This document shows positions 63,298-64,000 of a stretch of 64,000 nt of DNA, one piece after another (position 1 is the first letter of the stretch; each line of letters starts with the position of its first letter). The stretch is from Mediterranea massiliensis. GTDB lineage: Bacteria > Bacteroidota > Bacteroidia > Bacteroidales > Bacteroidaceae. Location of the stretch: NCBI RefSeq assembly GCF_900128475.1, contig NZ_LT635838.1, positions 746,536-810,535 of the forward strand. The letters run 5' to 3'. The position numbers and the translations under genes were made by a program. The notes under the pieces are model-generated. The model saw only the letters and a list, made by a program, of their open reading frames with translations, did no database searches and had not been told where the DNA came from.

Positions 63298-64000
63298 TTT
63301 TCTGTGTTATGCAAACGGGCAGATACCCGAATAACGGTACCTGCTCCCAGAGCAGTATCCAGTGTCAGATGTCCGCCAATAGCTTGGACACGCTGGGCAA
63401 TGGTCCGAAGGCCTATGCCCTTGCTGCGGCGCGAAGCATCGAAACCGCAACCGTCGTCGGCTATCTCAATGGTTACCACTCCCTCCTTCCACGTCAGATT
63501 TACCCGAATGAGGGAAGCGGACGCATACTTCACGGCATTGCCCACGGCCTCCTGCACGATGCGGTAATATTCAAAACTAAGAGGTTGGGGCAACTGCGAC
63601 CAATCGACGCCATCGGTTGCCGTATAGGAAACGGACAACGTATCCGGCAATTGGAGATGGTGTACATAGTCGTCCAGCATTTCATGTAGCGTGGCATACT
63701 GAAAAACAGGCGGCATCAGTTCGTGGGAAATGGAACGCAAGCGTTGGCGAGTTTCTTCGAGCATCTTCAACTGACGGTCAAAAGTTCCTGAAGTAACCGC
63801 ATGGGACGAACGCACATCCATACTGAGAGCCAGCAGGCTGTTGCAAACATCGTCGTGCAGCTCCGTAGCTATGCGGGTACGTTCACTTTCCAAGCCTTCA
63901 ATGTAACGACGGGTAAGGCGCTGCTCCGTTTCTTTCTGCAGCGTGAGGAATTGTTGCTCTTTCTGCCCGACAGCCTGAGCCAGACGTGCCATCCGGGTGC
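63294..64000 (-). CDS. NarX-type sensor histidine kinase (5' part outside window)
   Basis: The frame is open to the right edge; the ATG at 63992 is internal. HisKA_3 box 'RIATELHDDVCNSLLALSM' with the phospho-His, and HATPase with 'EAVGNAVKYASASLIRV' and 'DDGCGFDASRRSKGIGLRTI'. The sensor part is not visible. Partner of the regulator that follows. Confidence 0.9.
   Translation of the reverse strand, partial: TRMARLAQAVGQKEQQFLTLQKETEQRLTRRYIEGLESERTRIATELHDDVCNSLLALSMDVRSSHAVTSGTFDRQLKMLEETRQRLRSISHELMPPVFQYATLHEMLDDYVHHLQLPDTLSVSYTATDGVDWSQLPQPLSFEYYRIVQEAVGNAVKYASASLIRVNLTWKEGVVTIEIADDGCGFDASRRSKGIGLRTIAQRVQAIGGHLTLDTALGAGTVIRVSARLHNTEK

Overview
The window is a piece of a Bacteroidales chromosome, most likely Bacteroidaceae. 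The host genes are typical of that group: OmpA-family and OstA-like envelope genes, a SurA/parvulin cluster and a GH84 glucosaminidase like the one from Bacteroides thetaiotaomicron. Promoters also follow the Bacteroides pattern, TTTG at -33 and TAnnTTTG at -7. Species cannot be fixed from the sequence alone.

About 1-35.6 kb is a Mu-like transposable prophage cut off by the left window edge. Reading from its early end (right) to its late end (left), it carries: a Cro/CI-type repressor (34.8-35.2 kb) facing an early operon controlled by palindromic operators; small early genes; a MuA-type transposase and MuB-type ATPase; a GemA-like protein and other small replication or regulatory genes; and Mu gpG-like virion genes (to 25.7 kb). 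A strong bidirectional terminator separates these from a rightward block (15.8-25.6 kb) with terminase, portal, MuF-type head protein, a diversity-generating retroelement (DGR: template repeat plus reverse transcriptase), a thymidylate-synthase-like enzyme and a Dam-like methyltransferase. A divergent promoter with a symmetric inverted repeat (15.6 kb) starts both this block and the leftward block of protease/scaffold, capsid, amidase, spanin-like genes, tail tube, frameshifted tail chaperone, tape measure, tail tip and a LamG-containing fibre-like protein that runs off the edge. The architecture matches what is published for Hankyphage, a DGR-bearing Mu-like phage of Bacteroides. The variable repeat of the DGR is not in this window and probably lies further left.

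35.6-38.7 kb is a junction of uncertain ownership: a small conserved gene, a host-type lipoprotein, a decayed IS982-family fragment and an intact IS982-family element with a 7-bp target duplication.

38.7-64 kb is ordinary chromosome: trpS, an OmpA-family protein, mutL, an outer-membrane biogenesis cluster (OstA-like, SurA-like and two relatives), guaB, recQ, clpX, clpP, tig, an HU-like protein, a MITE-like repeat, the GH84 enzyme, lptB, mlaE/mlaF and a NarL/NarX-type two-component pair cut off by the right edge.

The points most worth a second look are: a thymidylate-synthase-fold protein with the Asn-to-Asp change seen in dCMP-specific enzymes, next to a DNA methyltransferase; the DGR; a nested RNA/DNA structure after the DGR operon; the symmetric divergent late promoter; a toxin-like tail on the MuF head protein; and a tRNA-like minihelix in an early leader.
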